Positions 37,651 to 47,600 of a DNA stretch of 64,000 bases are shown in pieces (the first letter of the stretch is position 1; every line of letters starts with the position of its first letter). The notes under the pieces were generated by a model. That model saw only the letters and a list, made by a program, of their open reading frames with translations. It was not told the DNA's origin and did no database searches. The DNA is taken from NCBI RefSeq assembly GCF_000368685.1, contig NZ_KB849628.1, forward strand, positions 388,442 through 452,441, in the 5' to 3' direction. The DNA is from Acinetobacter baylyi DSM 14961 = CIP 107474 (GTDB lineage: Bacteria > Pseudomonadota > Gammaproteobacteria > Pseudomonadales > Moraxellaceae). The translations under genes were made by a program, and so were the position numbers.

Positions 37651-38883
37651 ATGAAGTTACAAGGCTCAAATATATTAAATCAAGAGCAAATCGACTTATT
37701 GATATCTCGTGGGCTTAATTTTGTATGGTTTCCCCAACAACTTGAGACTCTTTATCGCGAACAATATAAACAAGCAGCTGCATATGAATTCCGATTTCGG
37801 GCGCCTATTATTCTTATATTATATGGTTTATTAAGCTTTGGTATTTATCAGATCCTTCCTCATAATCAAGTAGAAACTTGGTTGATTTATTATGCTTGGG
37901 TCGGGATTATCATTACCTTTGCTTGGTTATTATCTTTTATCAAGATATTTAATAAATGGTTTGATGTTTACGTCGGTTTAGGCTCGACTGCTGCGGTTGC
38001 AATTACATTTACACTCATCAACGTCATAGAAGGAGGCCAAAATAATGCTCTTTTGCATGCATCAATGATGTATGCCGTTATTATTATCTATGGTTTTGTT
38101 GGATTACGATTCTATAATGCTCTATTCGCGGGATGGATCGGTGGACTGGTAGGCATTATTTTTAGTCTTAATTTCAACAATTCGATTGACTGGACTTACC
38201 TAAATCGAACCTACACTTTCAGTAGTTTTTTGGGTATGGCTCTTGCCTATTTTACAGACCGTCAGCACAGAGAAAATTTTTTAAGAGATTGTATTATCGA
38301 ACTTAATCGCCTTGAACTTGTGAAACAGGCAGAACTTCTGGAAACACTCTCTCAACAGGACTCTCTGACTGGTTTAGCAAATCGACGTTATCTTGATGAA
38401 GTTTTAGAAAAAGAATGGCGCCGTGCGGTCAGGCATAGTACCCCCATTACCATCATGATGATCGATATCGATTACTTTAAATCTTATAATGATTCATTAG
38501 GACATATCAAAGGCGATGAGTGTTTACGCGAAATCGCGCTTGCCTTAAGTACGCTCACTTCAAGAAGTGGCGATCTTGCTGCCCGATATGGGGGTGAAGA
38601 ATTTTTATTATTATTTCCAATGACCAATGAATCTGATGCACTCATTCAAGTTAAACGACTGATGAATGTGGTCAAAAATGTCGGTATTTTACATCCTTCA
38701 AGTGATATCTCTTCCGAAGTAACCTTAAGTGTAGGTGTTGCCACTATTATTCCAACTTTAGCAGATACGATTTCTGCATTTATTACTCGCGCAGATCATG
38801 CTTTATACATGGCAAAGAGTAATGGTCGAAATCAATACCAAATTGCAAATCTAAATGTGACCTTAAGAATGAGTCAAGTTTAA
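37651..38883 (+). CDS. Membrane diguanylate cyclase (GGDEF protein)
   Basis: A 410-residue inner-membrane protein that should make cyclic di-GMP from two GTP. Residues about 45-210 hold some six hydrophobic helices without a recognisable sensor domain. The GGDEF domain follows from about 235: DSLTGLANRRYLDEVL, MIDIDYFKSYNDSLGH (metal site) and RYGGEEFLLLF (active-site loop, GGEEF form). RSGD lies five residues before GGEEF, the position of the RxxD product-inhibition site, so feedback control is probably intact. The signal sensed is unknown. Monocistronic. Confidence 0.9.
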   Translation: MKLQGSNILNQEQIDLLISRGLNFVWFPQQLETLYREQYKQAAAYEFRFRAPIILILYGLLSFGIYQILPHNQVETWLIYYAWVGIIITFAWLLSFIKIFNKWFDVYVGLGSTAAVAITFTLINVIEGGQNNALLHASMMYAVIIIYGFVGLRFYNALFAGWIGGLVGIIFSLNFNNSIDWTYLNRTYTFSSFLGMALAYFTDRQHRENFLRDCIIELNRLELVKQAELLETLSQQDSLTGLANRRYLDEVLEKEWRRAVRHSTPITIMMIDIDYFKSYNDSLGHIKGDECLREIALALSTLTSRSGDLAARYGGEEFLLLFPMTNESDALIQVKRLMNVVKNVGILHPSSDISSEVTLSVGVATIIPTLADTISAFITRADHALYMAKSNGRNQYQIANLNVTLRMSQV

Positions 38884-38885
38884 AA

Positions 38886-38904
38886 AATAATGATAATTAT
38901 TTTC
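38886..38904 (+). promoter_or_regulatory. Fur box upstream of the DUF4198 gene
   Basis: The bases 38886-38904 match the Fur consensus at 16 of 19 positions. The site starts 2 bases after the cyclase stop and lies about 45 bases before the next ATG, a position that would block its promoter. Confidence 0.7.
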
Positions 38905-38949
38905 ATTTAAACTATTATACTCGATCTATTAATAACATTTTTGCTCATT

Positions 38950-39741
38950 ATGAAAAAATTCTGTTTACTTGCTGCTTTCATGTCTACTGTTATACATGCT
39001 CATGAACCCTACATGACTCCCCTGAGTCACTTTACAGATAACTCTCAAGTTGCAGTTTTAGCGGGTTATGCAGAAGAGGCATTAAATAGCGAACATGCTT
39101 TAAAAAACTTTGAAATCATAGTGACTGATCCCCAGCAGCACAGCTCAAAAATTAAATCCTCCACCGACTTAAAATCTGTGAGTTTCATTGATCTGACGTT
39201 ACCAAACTCTGGAACTTATTTACTGGAAACTAAAGCCAGCTTTCCTTTAAATTACGTCAAAGATCAAAAAGTGTGGAAAATGTTGTTTGAGGTGCCTAGC
39301 AATAAAGCTGGACTAAAATCAGATCGTGATTATCTCATTCCAGATGATTTTAAAAATAAGAGATACTCAATTGAAAAAATTACACGTGAATGGACATTAC
39401 AAAGTTATATCACCAAAAAGCAAGTCTCTTCTCTTGCTGTAGATGGTACAGCACCCATTCAAGTCAATTTTCAAGCAAATCCCACCACCTTGAAAATAAA
39501 TGATCCTGTTCATGTAAACATCTTTAAAAATAAGCAACCACTTAAGAATGCTGACATTCATGTGAGGTATAAAGGAGAAAGTGATAAAGATGCTCGGCAC
39601 ATCAAATCGGATCAAGATGGAAATGCCACTCTTATATTTAATCATTCAGGCGAATATTTGCTTGAGGTTACTGAACACATAGACCCAACTCAGAAACCTA
39701 AAGATCAGTTTTATACAATTATTTCGCTTTCAATAAAATAA
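38950..39741 (+). CDS. DUF4198-like secreted protein
   Basis: A 263-residue periplasmic protein. The signal peptide is MKKFCLLAAFMSTVIHA, cleaved before HEPYMTPL; a His at the mature N-terminus could bind metal. The C-terminal part, with NDPVHVNIFKNKQPLKNADI and DQDGNATLIFNHSGEYLLEV (20 residues), is the Ig-like DUF4198 pattern found in proteins linked to nickel, cobalt or iron uptake. A good Fur box precedes it, so expression should rise in low iron. The start at 38950 is preferred because the signal peptide then begins MKK. Function unknown. Confidence 0.75.
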   Translation: MKKFCLLAAFMSTVIHAHEPYMTPLSHFTDNSQVAVLAGYAEEALNSEHALKNFEIIVTDPQQHSSKIKSSTDLKSVSFIDLTLPNSGTYLLETKASFPLNYVKDQKVWKMLFEVPSNKAGLKSDRDYLIPDDFKNKRYSIEKITREWTLQSYITKKQVSSLAVDGTAPIQVNFQANPTTLKINDPVHVNIFKNKQPLKNADIHVRYKGESDKDARHIKSDQDGNATLIFNHSGEYLLEVTEHIDPTQKPKDQFYTIISLSIK

Positions 39742-39758
39742 TTTAATTATTTTTTATA

Positions 39759-39790
39759 AAAAAGCAGGTTAAGATTTACCTGCTTTTTGT
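39759..39790 (+). terminator. Terminator after the DUF4198 gene
   Basis: AAAAAGCAGGT (39759-39769) pairs with ACCTGCTTTTT (39778-39788) around an 8-base loop, with the U-run in the descending arm. Confidence 0.85.
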
Positions 39791-39978
39791 CATAACTAAC
39801 CTTCAAATATAATATTCAATTCACGAAAGATAATATCTTCATTTGTAGATAAAATTCTACAATCAAGAGCTTAATTCCAAATAATTGAATCTATTTCAAC
39901 CATAAACTGAATATTTTTCAGGATTATTCTGATTAAATGCGTTACATTTAATTGTTTCTCCATTCGTTTTTATTGTTT

Positions 39979-40635
39979 ATGAGTAAACCTAGAATCAAGC
40001 TTAAACTTCCAGATAATGCTGATAAATTATTACTTCATTCTTGCTGTGCGCCATGCTCTGGTGAGGTGATGGAAACGCTGTTATATTCTGGAATCGATTA
40101 TTCCATATTTTTTTATAATCCAAATATCCATCCTGTTAAAGAATATCTGATTCGTAAAGAAGAAAATATTCGTTTTGCAGAAAAACACAATATTCCTTTT
40201 ATCGACTGTGATTATGATACTGATAACTGGTTTGAGCGTGCGAAAGGTATGGAAAATGAACCAGAAAAAGGGATTCGTTGCACCATGTGTTTCGATATGC
40301 GCTTTGAACGTGCCGCTCTTTATGCATATGAAAACGGCTTTAAAGTATTTAGTAGTTCGTTAGGCATTTCTCGCTGGAAAAATATGGAGCAAATTAACGA
40401 TTGTGGCATTCGTGCGGCATCACATTATCCCGATATCCATTATTGGGATTACAACTGGCGCAAAAATGGTGGTGCAACTCGTATGCTCGAAATTAGTAAA
40501 CGTGAAGAATTTTACCAACAGGAATATTGTGGTTGTGTTTACTCATTGCGTGATACAAATCGCTGGCGTATGAGTCAAGGACGGGATCGAATTCAACTAG
40601 GTGTAAAGTTTTATTCTGCCAGTGATCCTGATTAA
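39979..40635 (+). CDS. queH: Epoxyqueuosine reductase QueH
   Basis: Catalyses the last step of queuosine formation in tRNA, reduction of epoxyqueuosine; QueH is the cobalamin-independent alternative to QueG. It has 218 residues. Conserved cysteine motifs that hold the Fe-S cluster and an adjacent metal are visible: [12 protein letters not shown] near the N-terminus, [14 protein letters not shown] in the middle and [10 protein letters not shown] near the C-terminus. [14 protein letters not shown] is also typical. The ATG at 39979 is preferred because [11 protein letters not shown] leads straight into the domain; there is no clear ribosome site. An in-frame TTG at 39952 would add nine residues. 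Confidence 0.92.
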   Translation: MSKPRIKLKLPDNADKLLLHSCCAPCSGEVMETLLYSGIDYSIFFYNPNIHPVKEYLIRKEENIRFAEKHNIPFIDCDYDTDNWFERAKGMENEPEKGIRCTMCFDMRFERAALYAYENGFKVFSSSLGISRWKNMEQINDCGIRAASHYPDIHYWDYNWRKNGGATRMLEISKREEFYQQEYCGCVYSLRDTNRWRMSQGRDRIQLGVKFYSASDPD

Positions 40636-40651
40636 ATCAAATAAATCTATC

Positions 40652-40681
40652 TGTCCAAAACACTGGTTGCTGCTTTGGACA
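40652..40681. terminator. Hairpin between convergent queH and hydrolase genes
   Basis: TGTCCAAA (40652-40659) pairs with TTTGGACA (40674-40681) around a 14-base loop. There is no T-run on either side, so it is a weak terminator candidate. Confidence 0.3.
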
Positions 40682-40724
40682 ATACTCACATAGAAAATGT
40701 GCTGTCCTTGCTCATATTGAGTAA

Positions 40725-41525
40725 TTAATAATCACGTGATTCGCCCTGTTCTTGCAAAAATTGCTGAATCAACTTGATCACTTCCTGAGGTTTTTCAGCA
40801 TGTAACCAATGCCCTACACCTTCGATTGATTTAATTTCGGCTGATGGAAACTGCTGACGAATATTATTTTCATATTCCATTTCGATATAATCAGAATTTG
40901 CTCCTTTAATAAATAGACATGGTTTCAACCACGGTTGAATATCCTTCCATCCTGTAATACTTGGATACTGTTTTTCAATTGCGTCGACATTAAATAGCCA
41001 ATGCCCTTGATTAAAAGATTTAAGCAAGAAGAGAATGATGCCATCTTGTGGAATAAACTGCTTCATAATTTCAGTGGCTTGCTTGCGACTCAGTTCATGA
41101 GGTTCAGCGCGCACAGCATTGATGGCTTTTAAAATGTCCTGATGTCGATGTCCCTGATAAACCACTGGACTAATATCCAATACAATTAATTTATCCACAC
41201 GATTCGGATAAAGACCTGCAATTTTCATGCAAACCTTTCCGCCCATCGAGTGTCCAATCAAAGAAAATTGCTCAATACCGAGTTCATCTAGGGTATCAAT
41301 TACATCTTGTGCCATAATTTCATAGTTCATTTCATCACTATGTGACGATAAACCGTGATTACGTAAATCGAGCTGTATAATTTTATGATTTGTATTTAGA
41401 GCCCGTGCAATAACGCCCAAATTAGATAAACTACCCAATAAACCGTGCAATAAGACCACTGGCTTGTTAGTTGTTGCGTGATCCGATTCAACAATGTGAC
41501 TATGTAATATCATCAAGTTTTCCAT
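40725..41525 (-). CDS. Alpha/beta-hydrolase, YbfF-like esterase
   Basis: A 266-residue cytosolic esterase of the alpha/beta-hydrolase fold. Oxyanion motif VVLLHGLLGSLSNLGVIAR, then DLRNHGLSSHSDEMNYEIMA, the nucleophile elbow FIGHSMGGKVCMKIA (LIGHSMGG) and the catalytic His in IEGVGHWLHAEKPQEV. This order matches E. coli YbfF, an acyl-CoA/short-ester hydrolase, throughout. Two starts are possible, 41525 and the Met four codons later. The physiological substrate is not known. Confidence 0.87.
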   Translation of the reverse strand: MENLMILHSHIVESDHATTNKPVVLLHGLLGSLSNLGVIARALNTNHKIIQLDLRNHGLSSHSDEMNYEIMAQDVIDTLDELGIEQFSLIGHSMGGKVCMKIAGLYPNRVDKLIVLDISPVVYQGHRHQDILKAINAVRAEPHELSRKQATEIMKQFIPQDGIILFLLKSFNQGHWLFNVDAIEKQYPSITGWKDIQPWLKPCLFIKGANSDYIEMEYENNIRQQFPSAEIKSIEGVGHWLHAEKPQEVIKLIQQFLQEQGESRDY

Positions 41526-41759
41526 CTATTTATTGCTCTATCAATAGATTAGCGCGACGAGATAGAATGATTCAAGCAGCAACTACATTTCATCATCAAA
41601 TAAAAAACTGCTCTCAACAGATTTTATAGCCATCTAAAAATGAGTAGTGAATTCGATTGCTCAATCATTCGTTGCGTAGAATATATAATTCGTCAAAATA
41701 AATATCGACTTTTGTTGAATAATCCAGTATATCGAAGGAAATAAAAAGAGTACTTATAT

Positions 41760-43433
41760 ATGCCTACTCCAACGTCTAACGCTCTCAATAAACCTCCATT
41801 TTTATCTAAACAACGGATTGTTGCTCGTCCAAATTTCAATCGCTGGCTTGTTCCACCTGCCGCACTTGCCATTCACCTTTGTATTGGTATGGCCTATGGG
41901 TTTTCAGTATTTTGGTTGCCACTTTCCAAAGCCATCGGTATTGATCATCCTATTGAATGCGCGGCAGATATTGGTTTTTTTCAACAATTATTTACCACAT
42001 CCTGTGATTGGAAAATTTCTACACTTGGCTGGATGTATACCTTATTTTTTGTATTACTTGGTAGCTCAGCAGCCATTTGGGGCGGATGGTTAGAACGTGT
42101 AGGTCCTCGTAAAGCTGGGTTGATCAGTGCAATCTGCTGGTGTGGCGGAATGCTCATATCCGCTTTAGGAATTCATTTACATCAATTTTGGCTGATGTTG
42201 TTAGGGTCTGGTGTTATTGGGGGAATTGGTTTGGGTTTGGGATATATTTCACCCGTGAGTACCCTGATCAAGTGGTTCCCTGACCGTCGCGGCTTAGCCA
42301 CAGGACTCGCGATTATGGGTTTTGGTGGGGGTGCTATGATTGGTTCACCACTGGCCGTCGAATTGATGGCTCATTTTTCAACGCCAGATAACGTTGGAGT
42401 AGCCTCAACTTTTGTATGTATGGCATTGATGTACTTTGTCTTTATGGTTGCAGGTGCACTTACCTACCGTATTCCAGCGAAAGACTGGAAGCCTGAGGGT
42501 TGGCAACCACCCGTCAAAATGCAGAACAATATCTTTATTACACAAAATCATGTCCATGTAAAAAAAATCTGGGGTATTCCTCAGTTTTGGCTGGTTTGGA
42601 TGGTGTTATGCATGAATGTTTCTGCAGGTATTGGTGTGATAGGTATGGCATCGCCAATGCTACAGGAGGTCTTTGCAGGTCAACTCATTGGTTTACCCAT
42701 TCAATTTTCAGATTTGAATACAGATCAACTCAAGCAAATTGCTGCGATTGCTGCTGGATTTACAGCTTTACTCAGTTTATTTAACATTGGTGGGCGTATT
42801 GTTTGGGCGAGTTTATCGGATCGTATTGGACGTAAAGCAACCTATAGTGTCTTCTTTATTTTAGGTGCAGCGCTCTACGCACTCGTACCTTTCGCAGCTC
42901 AAATTGACAGTAAACTTTTATTTGTAGGTGCAGTGTGTGTCATTATCAGTATGTATGGTGGTGGCTTTGCAACCGTACCCGCTTATTTAGCTGATCTTTT
43001 TGGTACTCAAATGGTCGGAGCAATTCATGGCAGACTACTCACTGCATGGGCAACTGCGGGTATATTAGGGCCAGTCATTGTTAATAACATGCGCGATTAC
43101 CAGCTTGGGCTCGGTCTTCCCGCAAGTCAGGTCTATAATCAAACCATGTTTATTCTTGCAGGTTTACTCATTATTGGCTTAATTTGTAACTTGTGTATTC
43201 GACCAATCAATCCCAAATACTTTATGACCCAACAAGAGCTTGAATTTGAACAAAAGAATTTAGCAGCCACTCCTCAACAAGAAGTAAAAGAATCTAATCT
43301 GGCAAGCGCGCCTGCTTTGCAAACAACGCCCAGCCAAACGTTCTGGGTGGTTCTAGCATGGATTGCCATCGGAATTCCTTTACTCTGGGGAATCTATCGT
43401 ACACTCATCAGTGTAAAAGCTTTTATCCAATAA
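41760..43433 (+). CDS. OFA-family MFS transporter
   Basis: A 557-residue inner-membrane transporter with twelve predicted helices, of the oxalate/formate antiporter family (YhjX-like). After a cytosolic start come helix 1 with FSVFWLPLSKAIG, GGWLERVGPRKAG and the motif GLGLGYISPVSTLIKWFPDR (20 residues), diagnostic of OFA members. WASLSDRIGRKATY marks the second half. The loop between helices 1 and 2 has two cysteines (CAADIG, TSCDW). A long C-terminal tail ends in an extra hydrophobic segment. Substrate unknown; no oxalate or formate enzyme is nearby. Confidence 0.87.
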   Translation: MPTPTSNALNKPPFLSKQRIVARPNFNRWLVPPAALAIHLCIGMAYGFSVFWLPLSKAIGIDHPIECAADIGFFQQLFTTSCDWKISTLGWMYTLFFVLLGSSAAIWGGWLERVGPRKAGLISAICWCGGMLISALGIHLHQFWLMLLGSGVIGGIGLGLGYISPVSTLIKWFPDRRGLATGLAIMGFGGGAMIGSPLAVELMAHFSTPDNVGVASTFVCMALMYFVFMVAGALTYRIPAKDWKPEGWQPPVKMQNNIFITQNHVHVKKIWGIPQFWLVWMVLCMNVSAGIGVIGMASPMLQEVFAGQLIGLPIQFSDLNTDQLKQIAAIAAGFTALLSLFNIGGRIVWASLSDRIGRKATYSVFFILGAALYALVPFAAQIDSKLLFVGAVCVIISMYGGGFATVPAYLADLFGTQMVGAIHGRLLTAWATAGILGPVIVNNMRDYQLGLGLPASQVYNQTMFILAGLLIIGLICNLCIRPINPKYFMTQQELEFEQKNLAATPQQEVKESNLASAPALQTTPSQTFWVVLAWIAIGIPLLWGIYRTLISVKAFIQ

Positions 43434-43441
43434 ATTAGATT

Positions 43442-43475
43442 AAAAAATACCTCCTGTAATAAGGAGGTATTTTTT
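43442..43475. terminator. Bidirectional terminator between convergent genes
   Basis: A perfect 13-bp stem (43442-43454 with 43463-43475), with A-run on one side and T-run on the other, can stop transcripts of both the MFS gene and the FabH-like gene. Confidence 0.9.
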
Positions 43476-43496
43476 AGTTCAAGCGATATTTAAAAT

Positions 43497-44603
43497 CTAA
43501 GCGACTCTTTTTTGTACTAACAAAGAACCGACCGAATAACCCGCACCAAACGAACAAATCACACCAAATTCGCCTTCACTCACCTCTTCACCTGTTCTGT
43601 GTAAAGCAATAATGACTCCTGCTGATGAGGTATTGGCAAATTCATCCAGAATAATTGGAGTACGTTCAGCTTCTGCTTCTTTACCCAATACTAATTTAGC
43701 AATGAGCTGATTCATATTTAAATTGGCCTGATGTAACCAGAAACGTTTTATGTCTTGTGGATTTACCTGATTTTTTTCAAGTTGGGCGGTAATGATTTTT
43801 GCAACCAGTGGACACACATCTTTAAATACTTTTCGTCCGTCCTGCCTGAACTGTTTATCATCACGTGTTGCATCCTCACTACGGTTTAAGAAACCAAAGT
43901 TATTGCGGATGTTGTTGGAAAACTGAGTAAACAAATGTATATTCAAAATTTCAAAACCAGTTTTTGTATCTGTTTGCTCAATAATGGAAGCTGTAGCCAC
44001 ATCACCAAAAATAAAATGGCAGTCTCTGGAACGATAATCGGTATGTCCCGAAGTAATCTCGACATTCACCAAAAGAACACGGCGCGCACCAGATTGAATG
44101 GCATCGTAAGCTTGCTTTAAACCAAAAGTAGCGGCTGAGCATGCAACATTCATATCGTAGGCGTAGCCCTGAATACCAAGCGCAGACTGAATTTCAACCG
44201 CAACCGCTGGATAAGGACGCTGCATATTCGAGCAAGCTAAAATGACGACATCGATATCTTCAGCAGTGACTTTAGCATTTTCCATCGCCTGCTTCGCAGC
44301 CAATACTCCCCATTCGGCTTGAATAGAAAGCTCATCGTCTGTTCGCTCCTGTAAACGAGGACGTAATCTTTGAGGATCAAGAACACCTGATTTTTCAATT
44401 ACATATCGACTTTTTATACCCGATGCTTTTTCGATAAATTCTGCACTTGAACCCAGGCGCTCAGGTAATTCGCCCGCTGCAATTTTTTCTGCATTTTCAG
44501 CATTATAATATTCTACATAAGCATTAAGGCTTTCAACCAGCTCTTCATTACTGATCGATTCTGCAGGATGGTACAAACCTGTACCTGTGATACGAATGCC
44601 CAT
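43497..44603 (-). CDS. FabH-like 3-oxoacyl-ACP synthase III family protein
   Basis: A 368-residue thiolase-fold condensing enzyme. The catalytic Cys is in [13 protein letters not shown], His in [14 protein letters not shown] and Asn in [10 protein letters not shown]. The N-terminal region carries an insert (about residues 25-50, [20 protein letters not shown], 20 residues) absent from E. coli FabH but seen in the longer Pseudomonas PA3286-type group, which diverts acyl-CoA into fatty acid synthesis. That role is inferred by resemblance. AAGGAG lies 7 bases before the ATG at 44603. It follows hrpA on the same strand by 30 bases. Confidence 0.85.
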   Translation of the reverse strand: MGIRITGTGLYHPAESISNEELVESLNAYVEYYNAENAEKIAAGELPERLGSSAEFIEKASGIKSRYVIEKSGVLDPQRLRPRLQERTDDELSIQAEWGVLAAKQAMENAKVTAEDIDVVILACSNMQRPYPAVAVEIQSALGIQGYAYDMNVACSAATFGLKQAYDAIQSGARRVLLVNVEITSGHTDYRSRDCHFIFGDVATASIIEQTDTKTGFEILNIHLFTQFSNNIRNNFGFLNRSEDATRDDKQFRQDGRKVFKDVCPLVAKIITAQLEKNQVNPQDIKRFWLHQANLNMNQLIAKLVLGKEAEAERTPIILDEFANTSSAGVIIALHRTGEEVSEGEFGVICSFGAGYSVGSLLVQKRVA

Positions 44604-44633
44604 GTAAAACTCCTTCATGAGAATGCGGGTAAA

Positions 44634-47600
44634 TTAATGTATGCCTAAACCTTGCCAAAGCTTTTGCAGTCGAGCAGCAGAAACGGGCATCTTGGTTTTC
44701 ATGGGTTGAGAAAATAACGAAATACGTAATTCCTCTACCATAAAATACAGCGATTTAAGTTCAGTTTTATTTTTAAACTTAAACAACTTATCCATCCACG
44801 GATCTACTTCAAGAATCGCTGCTTCATCTCGCGGCAAATTATTGGGTAAACGCTCCAGACGCATTAATAATGCTTTTAAATAACGTGGAAATTCAAGCCA
44901 AACCTCTGACCCTCGCGTATAAACAAAATCGCTTAGATTCATCAAGTCGAGCTGATCTTCAATATCATCAATGCTTCTTGCAAAGATATCAGCATCTAGC
45001 ATCAGTAATTGACGACGAATATCCTGCCATTGAATAAAAATATCCGAAATAATCTGTAATGCTTGTTGTCCGTGCGTTAAAAATTCTTGTTTTACGTGCT
45101 GCAATAACTGTTTAAATTCTTGCTCATTGACAGGCAATGTGTTCACACTGAGCTGTAAAGTTGCATAAATCAGCATTTGCTCAAGTTTAGATTTATCTCC
45201 TAATGGAGAATAAGCCAGAAACAATGGTTTAGAAATCTGCTTTTTTAACTGCCTAGATAAATCACCTAACTGTAAATGTATCAAACGGATCACACCTTCA
45301 CGATGTTGACGAATTGCTTCATCTTGATCGTTAAAGGTCTGTATCACAACACCAGATTCATCTTTTTGCTCAAGATCTGCAAAGTTCTTGGATGGCACCA
45401 AAGCCTGATACTGCTTGACAACCACACCCGTCACTTTTTGTGAGGCCTCAAAAACAAAATGATCTGGGAAGGTTTTAAACTCTCCCTTCATCTGTTTTAC
45501 AGGTCGATGCGTTTCCGTTCGACAACGCGCTTTTAACTCATCAAGATCACGCCCTTTTTCAATCACTTGGCCTTTTTCATTGGTCACCCATATGAACGGA
45601 ACCAAATAAGCATCAATGCGATTAAAGGCAAAATCTTTCTCACTAATTTGTTCACCACGTAAAGCAAAAGCTAGAAATTTAAAAATATGTTCACGTAAAT
45701 GACTGGCATCAACGCTTTGCATCAATTTTCTTGCGGTGTCTGGAATGGGAACCAAGTTACGACGTTTATCCTTTGGTAAAGACTTTAATAATGCCTCAAT
45801 CAAATCCAGACGCCATCCAGGAATACCCCATGACCACAAGTTTTCATCTACCTGAGCAAGTGCCTGAACTGGGATCTTGACTGTTGCGCCATCCTGATCA
45901 TGACTCGGATCAAAACGATAAGTTGTTGCAAGGCGTAACTGACCATTTTGTAAATAATCGGGAAATTGTTGTGTGGTTGGTCGATCACTTTGCCAAAGTG
46001 CATCATCTTCGACGAACAGATAACGGGGATGTTTCGGCTCAATCGTTGCCCGCCAGTCTTCGAAACTGGAACGACTTGCAATTTCAGTAGGCACACGCTG
46101 TGCATAAAACTGATAAATGGTTTCTTCATCGACCACCAAATCACGACGGCGTAATTTGTCTTCAACTCGCTCAACTTCTTCAAGCTTAAGTAAATTATGC
46201 TTTAAAAATGGCGGCATTGTACCTAAATGACCCGTCGTAAGTGCATCACGCAAGAAAATCTCACGGGCTGCTGGGTGGTCTACTTTTTCAAAGTTAATCA
46301 GCCGCTTGGGTTCAATAATCAGGCCAAATAATGAAATTTGAGCATATGCATTTACTATTCCAGATTTTTTAGACCAGTGCGGCTCATAATAATGATATTT
46401 AAGTAAATCTCGCGCAGCCAATAAAATCCATTCAGGATCAATTTTAGCCAAAGTACGTAAATAGACTTGAGAGGTTTCGACCATCTCAAATGCCATGACC
46501 CAAGGCGTATTGGATTTATGCAAAGTGCTCGCTGGAAAAACCTTCGCCTTTTGCTGACGCACCGCCATATAAATATTGCGTTCATCGGTTTTATTGGCAA
46601 TGAATGAAAGTAATCCTGTTAACAAGGCACGATGCAAATTTTCATAACTGGCTTTCTTTTCATTAAAAGAAAGATTCAATGATTTTGCCAGATCAAGAAG
46701 TTGACTGTGGGTCTGCTTCCACTCGCGTAAACGCAACCAGCTCAAAAAATGCTGACGGGCAAATTGACGACGCTTATTTTCAGTCGCGACATCAGGATTA
46801 TGCTGTAAGGTGTCCCACAATTTGAGATAAAACAGAAAATCTGAATCTGCTTCTTTAAATAATGCATGCTTTTGATCTGCCTGCATTTGCTTATCGGCAG
46901 GACGTTCACGAGGATCCTGAATTGCAAGTGCACTCACCACGATCAAAATTTCATTCAAAACCCCAAAATGTGAGCCACCAACAATCATACGTGCTAAACG
47001 TGGATCAATTGGCATTCGAGACATCATCTGACCGACTTTAGTAAGATCTGCTTTTTGCTCACTTAGAGCTCCAAGCTCTATTAGTAACTTGCGTCCGTCA
47101 TTGACTAGGCGATGATCTGGCGGCTCAATGAAATCAAATTGCTCGACACTCCCCAAGCCTAAGCTTTGCATTTGCAAGATTACAGAAGCCAGATTAGTGC
47201 GTTTAATTTCTGGTTCGGTAAACTCAGGACGACTTAAAAAATCTTCCTCACTGTATAGTCGGATACAAACACCTGGTGCAATACGACCACAACGTCCTTT
47301 ACGCTGATTCGCAGCAGCTTGTGAAATTGCCTCGATGGGTAAACGCTGCACCCGGGAACGATAGTTATAGCGTGAAATTCGGGCAAAACCGCTGTCAATG
47401 ACATAGCGAATATTGGGAACGGTCAATGCAGTTTCTGCAACGTTGGTCGAGATAATGATTCTTCGGCCTTTACCACTCGGACTAAAAATTCTTTGTTGCT
47501 CACCCAAACCTAATCTGGCATATAAAGGCAAAATTTCGGTATGCTTTGGACCATATTTCTGCAAAGTTTCCTGAAGCTCACGAATCTCCTGCTCTGTACT

